Positions 11,566 through 22,792 are shown, counted from the stretch's first letter. The stretch: DNA of 64,000 bases from Viridothelium virens (GCA_010094025.1 ML991774.1:312821-376820); one strand, 5' to 3'. The notes: generated by a model not told the origin, from the letters alone. Numbers and translations are program-made.

Positions 11566-12455
11566 GGCTCCTTACTTAGCATAAGTTTGACACGCTCGAG
11601 CTTTGATAAGTGCGTAGACTCATTTTGGACGACGGATGAACTAGCATTCATGACCGTTTTAAATGTGACGTCAAAGCCCTTTTTTTTTTTGCTCTTCTTA
11701 AACCCCGGCGGGCACCAGCGGATGACAAAATCCACCGCCTGCTGGAACTCAGGTAAATCAGGTACCGATCTGGGGCATGGTTTTTTCCTCCACAATTTTT
11801 GGGCAGTCCTAAGTCAAACTTTACAATTACGTGTCGCTTCTGGATCAACGATGAAGGGATCAGAAAAGGTAAGAAAAAGATTAAAGGACGAGTCAAGAAT
11901 AGCTGCTCTACACATTGGGTACAGTCCTATTTCTTGCTCTGTACAAAATCAGGAATCCCCGGTAATGAACCTCAGGCACTCGATGCCCTATATGTTCGGT
12001 CACCCTCTTATGGCGCGTCAGAAACCTCGTAGCATAGGTCTCAATGATCAAGTGTCACATTCTCGAAGTCGTATCAGGAAGTCACTGCTCCTGAGACAAG
12101 ACGAAGTCTAGCCAAAGTCAATGAAAGCACTTCGCGACGCGACCGTAACTTGTTCATCGTTACGAACAGAATTACAGTACAAGTACAAAGGCTTTCGTCT
12201 TGCGAATGAGTGTGAGCATACTTCGTACACTATGCGCCACTGCTCGGAGCCGGCACGGATGTCAAAATCGACACAAGAGACTAGGTCCACGGCATACCCC
12301 GCGTCCTGAGATACCGAGCGTTGCATATGTCATAGAACTTAGGACATGTAGATCAAATGCAGAGATAGGTTTGTAGGTCTTTCCAGCATTTTGGAGGGGT
12401 TTTGTTTTGCAATCTGGAAACTCTTCTCTTCTGTTGTCTTCTTCCTTCTACATCG
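11566..12455. other. Intergenic between IBA57 and monooxygenase
   Basis: This 890 bp region holds the divergent promoters of IBA57 and the monooxygenase gene. Open frames here (for example 11587-12111 plus) use non-ATG starts or lack family resemblance. A 10-base A/T run lies near 11681-11690. Confidence 0.4.
11666..11673. promoter_or_regulatory. CRE/ATF-type palindrome TGACGTCA
   Basis: A perfect 8-base cAMP-response-element palindrome lies 101 bp upstream of the IBA57 start codon. Fungal ATF/CREB bZIP factors bind this sequence. Its position suits IBA57 better than the monooxygenase gene, whose start is about 780 bp away. Function is inferred from sequence identity only. Confidence 0.4.
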
Positions 12456-14426
12456 ATGGCTTACGCGAATGGTACTTCGGTCAACGGCTTTGAAAATGGA
12501 CATAAATTCACTACACCCAGGGATCATGAGGATCTTGGGATAGTTGACAAGAATAGCGCCAATGGAATACCTCCTGCAGAAGCGCACGGCAATCCGAAAC
12601 ATATGGAGGACATAACTATACCTCTAAATGATGTCCCGGCATTCACTCCGACCAAAAAGCTGAGGATCATTACTATCGGTGCAGGATACGCGGGCATGAC
12701 CTTGGCACAGAAATTGCAGCACAAGTATGCCAAGGAGATGGCGGATTTGGTCGATCATACCATCTTCGAGTCGAAAGACTGTGTGGGAGGTACGTGGGTT
12801 GAAAATGTGTATCCTGGAGTAATGTGTGATGTTCCCGCTATGATTTATGTCTGTAACCTTTCACTGCAAGGCCCTCGAAGCGGTTGACTCACCATCTCCA
12901 GGCATTTCCGTTTTCTCCGAACCCCAATTGGAGCCGGTTCTATTCCACCGGTCCGGAGATCTTGGAGTACATGCAGAAAACTGTCAAGGAATGGAATCTG
13001 GATCGGGACGTCAAGTTCAGAAATACTGTGAAAGGTGCCTACTGGCAGGAGGATCGGGGTCAATGGAAACTCACAGTTGAGCACGAGGGAACAGAGCGAG
13101 AAGAATATGCGGATATCTTGATTTCTGCGCGAGGTTTCCTCTCAAAGCCCAAATGGCCGTCGATTTCGGGTCTGCAGGATTTCAAGGGTAAAAGAGTGCA
13201 TTCGGCGATGTGGGATCACCCCTTTGATTATTCCCACAAACGGATCGGAATCATTGGGAATGGGTCATCAGCAATACAAATTCTGCCGCAAATGGCGAAA
13301 CTCGAAGGCGCGCAACTGACAAGTTTTCAGCATGGTCCAACTTGGATTGTATCCAGGATGACGCCGGCGAAGCTCGTTGGCAGCGAGGATCCAAGTTTTA
13401 ATCCTCCGTTCCGAGACGAAGATAGACAAAGATTTCAAGATCCACAAGAGCTGAAGAAGTACCGAAAAATAATACAAGGAGGTATCAATTCCGCTTTTAA
13501 AATGGTAGGGAGACGTTGATGCTTCGCAACTTAAAATGCTGCAACTAATATGCGTAATCAGTTTATCAAGGGTTCTGAAGAAAATCGGGACATGTGAGTG
13601 CAATAAACTCACAATGCCACTAGATTTCTGATCACCTATTAGGACGGACTTTGCTATAAAGCAAATGTCTGCCAAGCTCAACCACGATCCATATCTTTGC
13701 GAAAAGTTGATTCCAAAATGGGAGCTTGGGTGCCGTCGCGTCACGCCGGGAGATGGCTACTTGGAAGCGTTCACCCAGTCCAATGTCTCTCTTACTAACA
13801 GCACGATCACCAGAATCACCTCTGAAGGTATTCAGACCGAAGATGGGAAATTGCACGAGCTCGATGTGATTGTGTGCGCCACCGGCTTTGACGTCTCACA
13901 AGTCCCTTCATTCCCGGTTATCGGCCACGACAATGTCTCTCTTGCCGATAAATGGCGTAACGAACCGGAATCGTATATGAGTGTGGCGTGCCCACAGATG
14001 CCGAATTACTTCATTTTCACAGGGCCCAACGCTACCGTCGGTCACGGCTCTTTGCTCGAAAGCATGAGCTGGAGCGCCGAATGGATGGTCAACTGGTTTA
14101 GGAAGATGGCTACTGAAGACATTGCGTCCATTGTGCCCAAGCAGGACGTCGTAGATGAGTTTGTAAGATATGGGGATCAGGTACATAAGACGCTCACCTG
14201 GACTGGAGGTTGTAGAAGCTGGTACAAGTCCAATCGCGTGGATGGCAGAGTAACAGCGACGTTCGCTGGAAGTGCAATATTGTATCATCAGATGGTGAAG
14301 CAAATCAGGCCTGAAGACTTTGAGATTCGGTATAGGAGCAAGAATCGCTTCAGGTTCATGGGTAATGGATTTACGAAATACGAGCTGGAGGAAGGGAACG
14401 ACTTGTCTTACTATGTTACTAATTGA
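12456..14426 (+). CDS. Class B flavin monooxygenase (Baeyer-Villiger type)
   Basis: Exons 12456-12848, 12902-13504, 13562-13593 and 13643-14426 join in frame to 603 residues; exon 3 is only 32 bp. The FAD-binding dinucleotide motif GAGYAG lies at residues 75-80. The Baeyer-Villiger signature F-x-G-x-x-x-H-x-x-x-W-D is present as FKGKRVHSAMWD (about 225-236). The second Rossmann motif, GNGSSA, for NADPH follows near 250. These enzymes insert oxygen next to ketones or hydroxylate heteroatoms using FAD, NADPH and O2. The substrate is unknown; fungal members serve steroid, polyketide or alkyl-ketone metabolism. An MFS transporter follows 483 bp downstream on the same strand. The ATG at 12456 is the first in frame. 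Confidence 0.92.
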
Positions 14427-14909
14427 GAGGGCTCGTCCTTAAAGTATTGATGAAAGACCACGAATTGTAAAAGATATGCGAAAGACTAACCATCGTAAAA
14501 TTTTCTTGCATTCTTCAACAAACAGGTTAATCAGAAGTCCCTACCTTAGGGTTGATGACTTTTGAGGCGGCAAAATTTTGCCCGGGGACCTTCTAGACCT
14601 GCATGAAGCAGAAATAGATTATTTCGCTCAATTCCAGGAAGTTCATCTTCAAATCCTTTCCTGCTTTCCTTTCCCTTAATGTTTGCGATGAGATCATCTT
14701 CTGCCTTGTCATGTCGGAGCTCCTGGCAAACACTCCGAACTGAGTTGGCTGCCGACAACCGAGAGATCTGACATCGAAGAATCCGATGGGGGTTAGAGGA
14801 AAATTTAGTCACGTCATGATCCAAATCCCAGAGCATATCCCTGGTTTCCCATCTGCTCAATCTTCCATGCTGCAACAACCCTGGTCTCGGCAGGAGTACT
14901 TTTCCAGTA
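14427..14909. other. Intergenic between monooxygenase and MFS transporter
   Basis: These 483 bp must contain the end of the monooxygenase transcript and the promoter of the transporter. A TCACGTCATGA palindrome-like motif lies near 14809-14820. No gene is supported. Confidence 0.4.
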
Positions 14910-16459
14910 ATGCCGCATCACGATGAGCGTAGGCCATTGTTACAAGAAGAGGGCGAGGAGCCAGAAATCATCCGTTTTGGAAAGGAAGACAGCGGCAATC
15001 CCAAAGCATGGCCGCGCTCAAAGAAGCTGGCGAATATCGCAGTCATTGCGATGATGGCCAGTAAGACAAGGAATCCCTCCAGATGTTGCTTCAATCGAGC
15101 TGACATGCACCACAGTCCTCAGTCCTTTGGCCAGTTCGATGTTTACCCCCGGGATCAATCAGATCGCAGACGACCTGGGTACCTCAATGCATAGCGTAAT
15201 TGGCGCTACAACTGGGTTCACGGTGATGCTGGGGTTTGGACCTCTTGTGCTTGCGCCCCTTTCTGAAACATTCGGACGTCGAAGGCTCTATATGGTTTGC
15301 TTTACCATATTTACTCTCCTTCAAATCCCGACGGCTCTAAGCCCGAATGTCGAGACCCTCATAGCCATGCGGACTGTGGCAGGTGCTTTTGGAAGCGTAG
15401 GAATCTCTAATGGTGGAGGTACCATCAGTGATATGTTTGAGCCGCATGAGCGCGCTGGTATCTTTGGGTGGTATCTATTGGGGCCGTTACTAGGGTAAGT
15501 CGTATGCTGCGAAACTTCGGGTCGTCATTGCTAACACCGACTTCTTGTACAGACCAACGATAGGTCCGCTTTTTGGTGGCCTAATCGTTCAGCGGCTAAA
15601 CTGGAGATGGATATTCTGGATTCTTGCCATCGTATGCGGCACAAATACCCTGGCCGGCTTCATCTTTTTGAAAGAAACTTATGCTCCGGTTCTTCTCGAT
15701 CGGCGGAGGCGGGAATACGAAAATGACGGAGAAAATGACAGGACCTATCGGTTTGAAGGGCAAGATGATCGGCCACTTTCCTCAAAGCTCGCAGCATCAC
15801 TTATGCGGCCTATTAAGATCTTCATACAGCCCATTGTTCTGACGATGAGCCTCTACCAAGCTTTGGTGTTCGGTACCACCTACAGCTTATACACCAACAT
15901 GCAGAACATCTACTCTGGGATTTATGGCCTTAATACCGAGCAAGTTGGCTTGCTCTATCTCTTTCCTGGCGTCGGGTTTGTGATCGCAGTCCGATTGCTT
16001 GTGCCTCGGATCGACACTGTCTACAATGCGCTCACTAAGCGAAATAAAGGCGAGGCAAAACCTGAGTATCGTCTTCCCCTGGCAAATATAGGTGCGGTCT
16101 TAATTCCGGTGTCATTATTCTGGTTTGCTTGGACCGTTGAGTACCAGTCACCCTGGCCAGTATCGATAGTCAGCACGCTGTTCTATGGCATTGGTCAAGT
16201 CATGATCATCAACTGTGTTCAGAACTATTACATTGATTCCTTTGAGAAGTATGCCGCGTCCGCCATCGCAGCTGGCGCAGTCTTTCGCTCCGTAGTCGGC
16301 GGGATAACGCCACTTTTCGCACCTTTAATATTTGAAAAGCTGGGGTATGGGTGGGGAATATCAGTCTTTGCATTTCTATCCGTACTCATCGCCCCGGCGC
16401 CGCTCATCTTCTATAGATTTGGCGGCTACATCCGGGAAAGGTTTCATATCGAGCTTTGA
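14910..16459 (+). CDS. MFS transporter, DHA1-type drug:H+ antiporter family
   Basis: Three exons (14910-15060, 15116-15494, 15553-16459) join in frame to 478 residues with about twelve predicted helices. A 45-residue acidic cytosolic N-terminus precedes helix 1. The loop after helix 2 has the MFS motif A variant in APLSETFGRRR. A helix-5 antiporter-like region reads LLGPLLGPTIGPLFGG across the second intron, as in DHA1 drug exporters. The central loop between helices 6 and 7 is charged. The likely role is export of a small organic molecule across the plasma membrane. Placement directly after a Baeyer-Villiger-type enzyme suggests a shared substrate route, but this is inference. It converges on the disulfide isomerase gene with a 211 bp gap. 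Confidence 0.9.
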
Positions 16460-16670
16460 GTCAAAGAAAGATTTGCATAAGCATAGCGTGCGGCGTCAAT
16501 GACATGTTGGGTAAATCTAATGTACATTTTCGATACGCCAGCCTAGTCATGATGCTACCTAGCCAATTTATCAAAAATACATCCTTTCATGCTTTTCGTG
16601 ATACTCCAACGGGTAAAGGTGGAAATTTGATAAGGGATGTGCCGCAGTGCTGTATTGCCACATACCCGCC

Positions 16671-17843
16671 TTACAATTCGCTCTTGTCCTCGTCGCTCTC
16701 AGTCTTTTCAGTGCCAACAAACCTCTTCAAGATGTTGCTTCTCTTAGTGATGTCGTCAATCTTCTCCGGAGCTAAGCCACCTTTCTTGATGATCCCTGAT
16801 AGACGGCCCAATTCCTTGTTCACATACTGCTGGTTCTCGCTCAACTTGTCGAAGACCTTGACGTAGTATTCCGCGTACTTGTCCTTCAACCCACCGGCAG
16901 CTTTTTGAGCTTCCTTGCTCACACTCGCCAACGTGTTCTGGCCACCTTCTGTGAATTTGGCGACAATGGTATCCAGTGCCTCAATCGTGCCCGCAGCAGC
17001 ATCCAAGCCACCGCCAACAGCCCGATGAGTACCAGTCTTCTCATTCAAGAAGGTGATGAACTCAGCCTCAGTACGACCACCCTCATAGGGGATAGCAGTA
17101 TCCTGGCCCTTAGGAAAGAACTTGATAGTTGGGTATGACTTTACGCCCTGTTCTTGGGCAGTAGCTTTGGCATCAGGGGCTTCGGCGTCGACTTTAGCGA
17201 TCGTGACATTGGGCTCAAGGCTAAAGGTTTGAGCGAGGGTTTCCCAAGTCGGAGCTAGTTTCTTGCAGTCTAGCAAACGACATTAGTACAATGAAGCAAA
17301 AGGACTGCCAGGAAAGAACCACAACATACGTCCACACCACGGTGCTGTAAAGGCAACCAAGACATTCTTGTCCTTTCCGATAGTATCGCCAAAAGTCTTA
17401 TCCGTCAGCGTCTCCACCTGACTAGGCGCCACTGCCTTCTTCCTAGGCTTCAATCCGGTCTTCTCTGCGATAAACCCTTGCAGACTCTCGATATCCCTCC
17501 CACTCTTGTAATCTTCTGGCGAATCACTCTTGCCATCGAACCACTTCAGCGTCGGAAAGCCCGACACTCCAAATTTCCGACCTAGATCTTTGTGGCTGTC
17601 GGCGTCGACCTTGGCAATCTGGACCTTCTCCTTGGCGAATTGGTACGAATCGGCCAACTCCTCGTACACGGGAGCGAGGTTCTTGCAGTGCCCACACCAT
17701 GGGGCGAAAAATTCGACGAGAGAAGGTTTGCCGGATTTGAGAACAACGGAATCGAAGTTTGAGGGTTCGAGGTCGAGGACTGAGGATGCGGCGGCGGATA
17801 CAACGACGAGAGAAGAAAACAAAAGCTGCTTAATGGGCGCCAT
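16671..17843 (-). CDS. Protein disulfide isomerase, Erp38/TigA type (two thioredoxin domains plus ERp29 C-domain)
   Basis: Exons 17843-17330 and 17269-16671 give 370 residues. A hydrophobic signal peptide covers residues 1-20. Two thioredoxin domains follow, each with a CGHC active site (Cys50/Cys53 and Cys170/Cys173). The single intron falls inside the second active-site codon series, splitting the histidine codon. The helical ERp29-like C-domain spans about 270-360. The chain ends in KSEL, a plausible but uncommon variant of the HDEL/KDEL retrieval signal. The protein catalyses disulfide formation and shuffling in the ER. Length and order match Aspergillus TigA and Neurospora ERp38. Confidence 0.93.
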
Positions 17844-18276
17844 GTTGGGAAGCTAGCTTAGTGGAAGTAATTCAAAGTGTGAATTGAGAGACTCCAGTAT
17901 GGGGTGGAGTCGAAGGCGATATGTTAAATAATAGAGGAGTTCTGATTTCTCATCGGCGAAGGGCTACGTTGCAACTTCCACAAACTACTATTGGACACAA
18001 CCTCTCACATCAGTAATCCACCTCTGAACTCCAAATACTCATTTGACCGGTGTAGAGCATACGTACCTACCAAACTAATTTCCATGATAATGAGCTTTCA
18101 AGATTTGGCATTCCATACTCTGTAGCAATTCCTAGCTAAACTTCAATGTTCACCCTTAAAAGATGAGGTAATTAGGTATTAACAGGAACAGGGACAGAGA
18201 GCCACTAATGGAGATCATGTCTACTAATCCTCACACGAGTTCGGACGTGCAATATCTTATACTGATTGAGCCATAC
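17844..18276. promoter_or_regulatory. PDI promoter and EBP2 3' flank
   Basis: These 433 bp hold the upstream region of the PDI gene and the trailer of EBP2. I looked for an unfolded-protein-response element and saw no convincing one. No gene is supported. Confidence 0.4.
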
Positions 18277-20129
18277 TCATAGTCTCGCATTTGCCCGCTT
18301 GCTCTTTCCAGGTCTATGCTTCTTATCCTTCTTCCCCTTCATCTTCTTGGTGGAAAAGCCGCTCATGTCATTCGTCGAGTTTGCATCGTTGTTCTTTGCA
18401 TGCCTCTTCTTGCCGCCAAATCCGTATTTCTCGTCTTTCTTTTGCCTCTTCGCATTCGGTTTCCCAGCTGCCGCAGCTTTACGCGCGGCTCGCTCTTTCC
18501 TGTCTGTCTCTGCTGCATCCTCAAGGGCGACATCAAATAGTTCCGATTCATCTGCTGCGTCGAGCCCGGCATTTTGCCGTTCTAGATATCGGATAGATTA
18601 GCATCTTCACACATGACAGGCGTGGCAACCAGAATCTACAAGGGTTCATGGGGTGGCACGTACTCCTCTTCAATACGTTGATCTTCTCCATGGTATCCCG
18701 CTTCTCCTTAGCTCGCTCTTGTTGCTTAGCAATCTGAACTTGCTTTCCGAACTTCTTTAGGTCCCTCTGCTTGCGTGCCTCTGCTGCTGCCTTCTTGCCA
18801 GCTGCCTCATCCACGAGCTTCTGCTTGATCTTGCCCATGTGCTCATCGCTCTTGACCATCTCAGCGAAGTAGTCTGCCGGTCGTGAAAATGGCACATCCT
18901 CCTTTTTGAGTTTGCGACGTGCTTCGTTGGCAGCATCGAGGCATTGCCGATAGAATGCCAGTTCTCGCTCCAGGTCATCATTAATGTCAGTGATTTGCAC
19001 AGGCTCTGTGGTAGTCGTTGTCATATGGTCTGAAAATTGAAGCTTGGAATAAGGAAGTGCAATTGATTTCCAGGCTTTCTCAAGGGCAGCCCGATTATTG
19101 ATCGAAAGACGCTGGTGGGGAATAATGTCGCCCTTTTCTTCTGATGCAAGCGAGTCTAGATCAGATAGGGGTATATCTTCTTCGACCTCCACATTTTCTG
19201 ATGCGCGACCTTCTTGACCCTCCATTTGGGCTTGAGTTACGTCGTCTACAGCATCAGCGATGATGGCATCCTCATCATCCTCATCATCCTCGTCATCACT
19301 ATCACTACTATCACTGTCGTCGAGGCGAGATGCGTCAATCTTTGAGAATGGGTTGTTAGCTGTTAGGCTTTCTTGAGCTGTTAGACTGGTGGCATACCGT
19401 TACACGCTCTTCTCCGTTTTCAATTTCGTCCGCTTCGTCTGAGTCGGCGGAGCCTTCGCCCTTCTCCGAGGGTTCGTCTTCGGCTTCACTCGAAGCTGCG
19501 GGTACTTGTGCTGGCTTCACTGCCCTTTCAGCTTTTTGCTCCCTCCCAACTTTGGCCTTGCCTTGGACTGCTTTTGATTCTTCAATTGAACTTTCAGCAG
19601 TGGCTTTTTTCTGCTTCTTAATGCCCTCCTTTTCGCCCTCTGACTGAGCAGTTGCTGCATTTTTGCGTTTCTTGCCCAAATTGGTCTGTTCTTTGGGTTG
19701 AGAGTCAGCTCCGTCCGTCCTAGTAGCTTGCTGCTCTGTAGCAAATGTGATATCCTCAGGCCCGTTTTTGTCTCCATTTAGCTTGACACCACCATTATCA
19801 CTCGCAGCCCCGTTGTCCGATGACGGAGGTGATGATTCCCTCGAAGCACTCTCTTTGCCCAGGCCCATCTCAGCGAGACGTTGTTCACGTATATTCTTTG
19901 CTTCGCGTATTCTGGCCTCCTCCTTCTTCCTTTGGCGGTTGCTCATGCCCTTCATATATGACATGTCGATTTCCATACCATTGATGATGGCTTGCATCCT
20001 CAGACTCCGTTTCTCTTCGCGCTTCTTCTTCTCACGATCGTACTTGACCTGCTTTTTCTCGAAATTGGGATTTGCAAGATTTTTGAGCCGATTGGCCTCC
20101 ATCTGAGCTTTGCGGTGTGAATACTTCAT
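18277..20129 (-). CDS. EBP2: EBP2 family rRNA-processing protein with long basic N-terminal exon
   Basis: Exons 20129-19398, 19339-18664 and 18581-18277 join in frame to 570 residues. The Ebp2 core begins where exon 2 starts (IDASRLDDSDSSD), then an acidic run, IPLSDLDSLASEEKGDIIPHQ, and FSRPADYFAEMVKSDEHMGK, followed by a lysine/arginine-rich C-terminus ending GKSKRANARL. The first exon adds 244 residues: a basic, coiled-coil-like segment with many K, R and E, then a low-complexity S/E/K part. Ebp2 is a nucleolar factor needed for pre-rRNA processing and 60S subunit assembly. The first exon is longer and different from what I recall in other Ebp2 proteins. The ATG at 20129 is the first real one in this frame. 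A further upstream exon cannot be excluded. Confidence 0.88.
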
Positions 20130-20455
20130 GTCGGATAGAGTTGAACCTCTTATAGGAATTTTTTGCAGAGCAATATGCAAGTACTAGAATCCTTTTCTGC
20201 TCGTGAAGCATGCACAAAAGAAGAGTTCGAAGCTTTAATTGAGGTGGGCTACGATCAAAAATCCCGAGCTGCGGGGCAGAATTTCGGAAGAGCTTCACCG
20301 CCAAAAAGAGTACCAAGCCGTCTGCTCTCACCTCAAGCAAGTACAATACCTACCTTACCTCAAGTACTCCAATAAAAGCCTCCAAGATTTTGACTTGCAC
20401 TCGACCTGTCATCCTGCACCCACGAGAAACTTGCATGCCATTATTACTTGGGAAT
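20130..20455. promoter_or_regulatory. Bidirectional promoter between EBP2 and HSBP1
   Basis: These 326 bp separate divergent start codons. They contain several TACCTCAAG/TACCTTACC-type repeats near 20340-20370. Both genes must be driven from here unless upstream untranslated exons overlap. Confidence 0.45.
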
Positions 20456-20782
20456 ATGTCCAAAAAGGAGGATCGATCGTCCGTCTCTTTGGAACAAGTA
20501 AGCGCGCCCCATTAGACAGCTTCATCAGCGTTTAACAAGACTTAGAGCGAAGGAGCACCCGCCGAGCTAACCGCCGTTGTTGACGAATTACTCCAACAAT
20601 TGCAATCCAAGTTCTCCAATATTTCATCTGACCTTCTTGCTAAGAGTATGTTTCATTTGTAGTTGCAAATAGACATAAGCTAAATCCGGATCATAGTGGA
20701 TGACATGTCAAGACGACTTGACAACCTTGAGGCTACGATTCAAGCGAGCAACTCTGGACCTGATGGAGAACAGAAGCCTTAA
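20456..20782 (+). CDS. HSBP1: Heat shock factor-binding protein 1 homologue (HSBP1)
   Basis: Three short exons (20456-20497, 20546-20645, 20697-20782) encode 75 residues. The core ELTAVVDELLQQLQSKF, SDLLAKMDDMSRRLDNLEA forms the single heptad-repeat coiled coil that defines HSBP1. Exon junctions fall after Gln14 and inside the Met of KMDDM, with canonical GT-AG borders. In animals HSBP1 binds the HSF1 trimer and damps the heat-shock response, and it also acts in WASH complex assembly. The fungal role is not established. Length matches the family (about 75 residues). The gene is easily missed because no exon exceeds 100 bp. Confidence 0.92.
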
Positions 20783-21173
20783 AACAGAAGCCACTAGTAG
20801 ACTTCGCTTTTTCTTTGTTGAGTATCACGAAATGCCGCTCTTGCATTTATATTCACACCGGGATTTCTGGAGAAGCGCACTTTCATGGAAGGATCATGTA
20901 AGAGCCCATTGACTTTTGTTCAAGACAAACATCGCCGTCCCGCTCTTGACTCACTATATCGGTCTCTGGCCGTCATTGCAAGAAGCATCAGGCAAGGTTC
21001 TATGCAACCCTCAGAAGAGGAAGCATCGCATCCAGCTGAAGATTCACACCAAAACAGTACGCCTGACGAACGCCATTGCTATCCACCTTGGTATCATCAA
21101 CCATTAGAAAAAAAATGTTGGTGCCGAGTCAGGAGCAACACAGTGGACAAGGCGAATGACTGGACCAGAGAGC
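20783..21173. other. Short intergenic region between HSBP1 and RFTS gene
   Basis: These 391 bp between convergent genes contain open frames of 60-100 codons on the plus strand (20885-21184). They have no ATG-initiated, family-like protein that I recognise. They probably represent 3' untranslated sequence. Confidence 0.35.
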
Positions 21174-22792
21174 CTATCTACTAGCTGAACCACCGGGTTC
21201 AAGCTGTTGTCTAGCGGCCATCTCACGGATCCTCTTAATCAAATTACTATACACGATTAGCAAGTTGCCAGAGAAGAAGCGTCAAGGGATTATTCGTACC
21301 CTACGGGCAAGCCTGCTGCGAGTTCACCCTCCTTCTTCACCAACTCCACGCGCTCCTCGCCTTCCTCTGAATGCACTTTGAGGTGCTCTTCTATTAGGCT
21401 CTTTCCTGGCTCCTTGCTCGCGCCGTAAACTTTACGCAGACAGCCATCGTACGTACACGTCCACACGTCCCCAGGTCCCTGCGCTATCATGGACGGCCGC
21501 TGTTCAGTCACAATCGTAAAAGGGGGTCTGGTCGGGCCTCCTCCAGCCAGCGGATCACTCTTCCAACGGAGCGGTAATGCAGCGCTTTTATTGGCTTCGA
21601 AGGAAGCTTGGTTCGGATCAGCCATCTCAACGTCGTCGTCGTCAGAGGGCATGTCAATTGCCTCATCTTCGTCAAAACCTCGCTGTGGGTTGTTTCTCAG
21701 CAACCGCTTCGGCGGCTGGCGTTCAAGTACTTCGGGATTTTTCCGCTTGGGTAAATGCATTGGGCTTTCTGAAACTTCGTCATCTGAGTCCTCTCTGAGT
21801 GGGTTGACTGTCGTCGTTTTTGGGCGCAATGCTGATGTGCTTTTACCCTTGCCCTTGCCTTTTTGTGCCGTTCTACGATCGATTGGCACATCGCTATCGC
21901 CCCCGGAATCGTCAATGTCGCTCTCAGTGGATTTGACTTGTTGCAACGGTGTGGCACTTTGGCCAGGAAGCCGTCCGTTCCTGAGAGGTCTTTCTCTCCG
22001 AGCGGGCACTGCAGGATCCGCCATTTTTGTCTCATTTTCTGTATCTCTGTCGATAGACGATAGGCGCTCGGCTTCGACGGAATCTTCTTTTAATTTTGCA
22101 TTCCTTTTTCTCTTCAAACGCCGATTCCGAGGTTGAGCAGCTTCGAAGCCAGCAGGGAACCTCTCAGCCATGTGTTTGTAGAATAGTGTTCGTTCCCAAT
22201 CAATATCCTCCTTCCCAAGCGCCATGCAGGTAAAAAGCCAGTGTCGGTGCTTATAAATTGCATTTGCTGCATCTTCGGCATCGGCACAATTGACTGTTGC
22301 GTGACAGTATTCAGTGAAAATCTTCTTTGGACTTGGTGCCATCTTTTCCTTCTTCTTAGCTCTTCCTGATTGCCCGCGATGCATGTCCGCGATGAAGTAG
22401 AGGATCTTCACTGCCTCGATCATTTCTTGGTAGATAGGTTTGTATGCCCTCGAAGGCCGAATCTTGAAATAGCCGGCAAGGCCAGCAGCCCATATGTCGA
22501 TTGCACCATCATCGTAGATCCCGTAAGAATACCGATCCACATTTTTTATCTCGAGAGGTACAGCGCGAGTGTAGCTGGGCTTTAACAATAAATGTAATTG
22601 ACTTTTATCAACGCCCTCCAGTTTACCTGTGATGTTGACTGGTGCGTGCTCATCGGCATGGAGCAGAGGGACGAGCTCTCCAGTTTGGCCATGATGGACC
22701 TCAGCATTGGTTAACAAAAACTCTGGCCAGTCATTGTCATTCGTGATGGTGGGGTCTTTCGGCTTGAGAATGTCGGACTCATTGGGAGGCAT
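21174..22792 (-). CDS. RFTS (DNMT1-RFD) domain and C2H2-type zinc finger protein, candidate Raf2/DIM-7
   Basis: A large exon (22792-21300) splices to a 73 bp last exon (21246-21174), giving 521 residues. Residues 20-137 resemble the replication-foci-targeting (RFTS) domain: DWPEFLLTNAEV, TGELVPLL, RYSYGIYDDGAIDIW, YKPIYQEMIEAVKILYF. A long acidic/basic disordered middle follows. Near residues 440-472 there is a C-x4-C ... H-x3-H finger (CTYDGC ... HLKVH). No methyltransferase motif exists. In fungi this architecture is known from S. pombe Raf2 and Neurospora DIM-7, which recruit the H3K9 methyltransferase through the CUL4-DDB1 complex. That identity is inferred, not proved. Upstream of the ATG the frame stays open and reads protein-like (LTDPKKHAINPLAD) for some 17 codons, so a short first exon may be missing here. 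Confidence 0.72.

Noticed and set aside
11587-12111. 174-codon plus-strand open frame between IBA57 and the monooxygenase
   Set aside because: No family resemblance, overlapping opposite frames, and location in a divergent promoter region.
14910-16459. Full secondary-metabolite cluster around the monooxygenase and transporter
   Set aside because: No polyketide, peptide or terpene synthase and no cluster regulator is present; neighbours are housekeeping genes.
21489-22136. 215-codon plus-strand open frame
   Set aside because: It lies antisense to the acidic middle of the RFTS protein; a serine/leucine-rich shadow with no domain.
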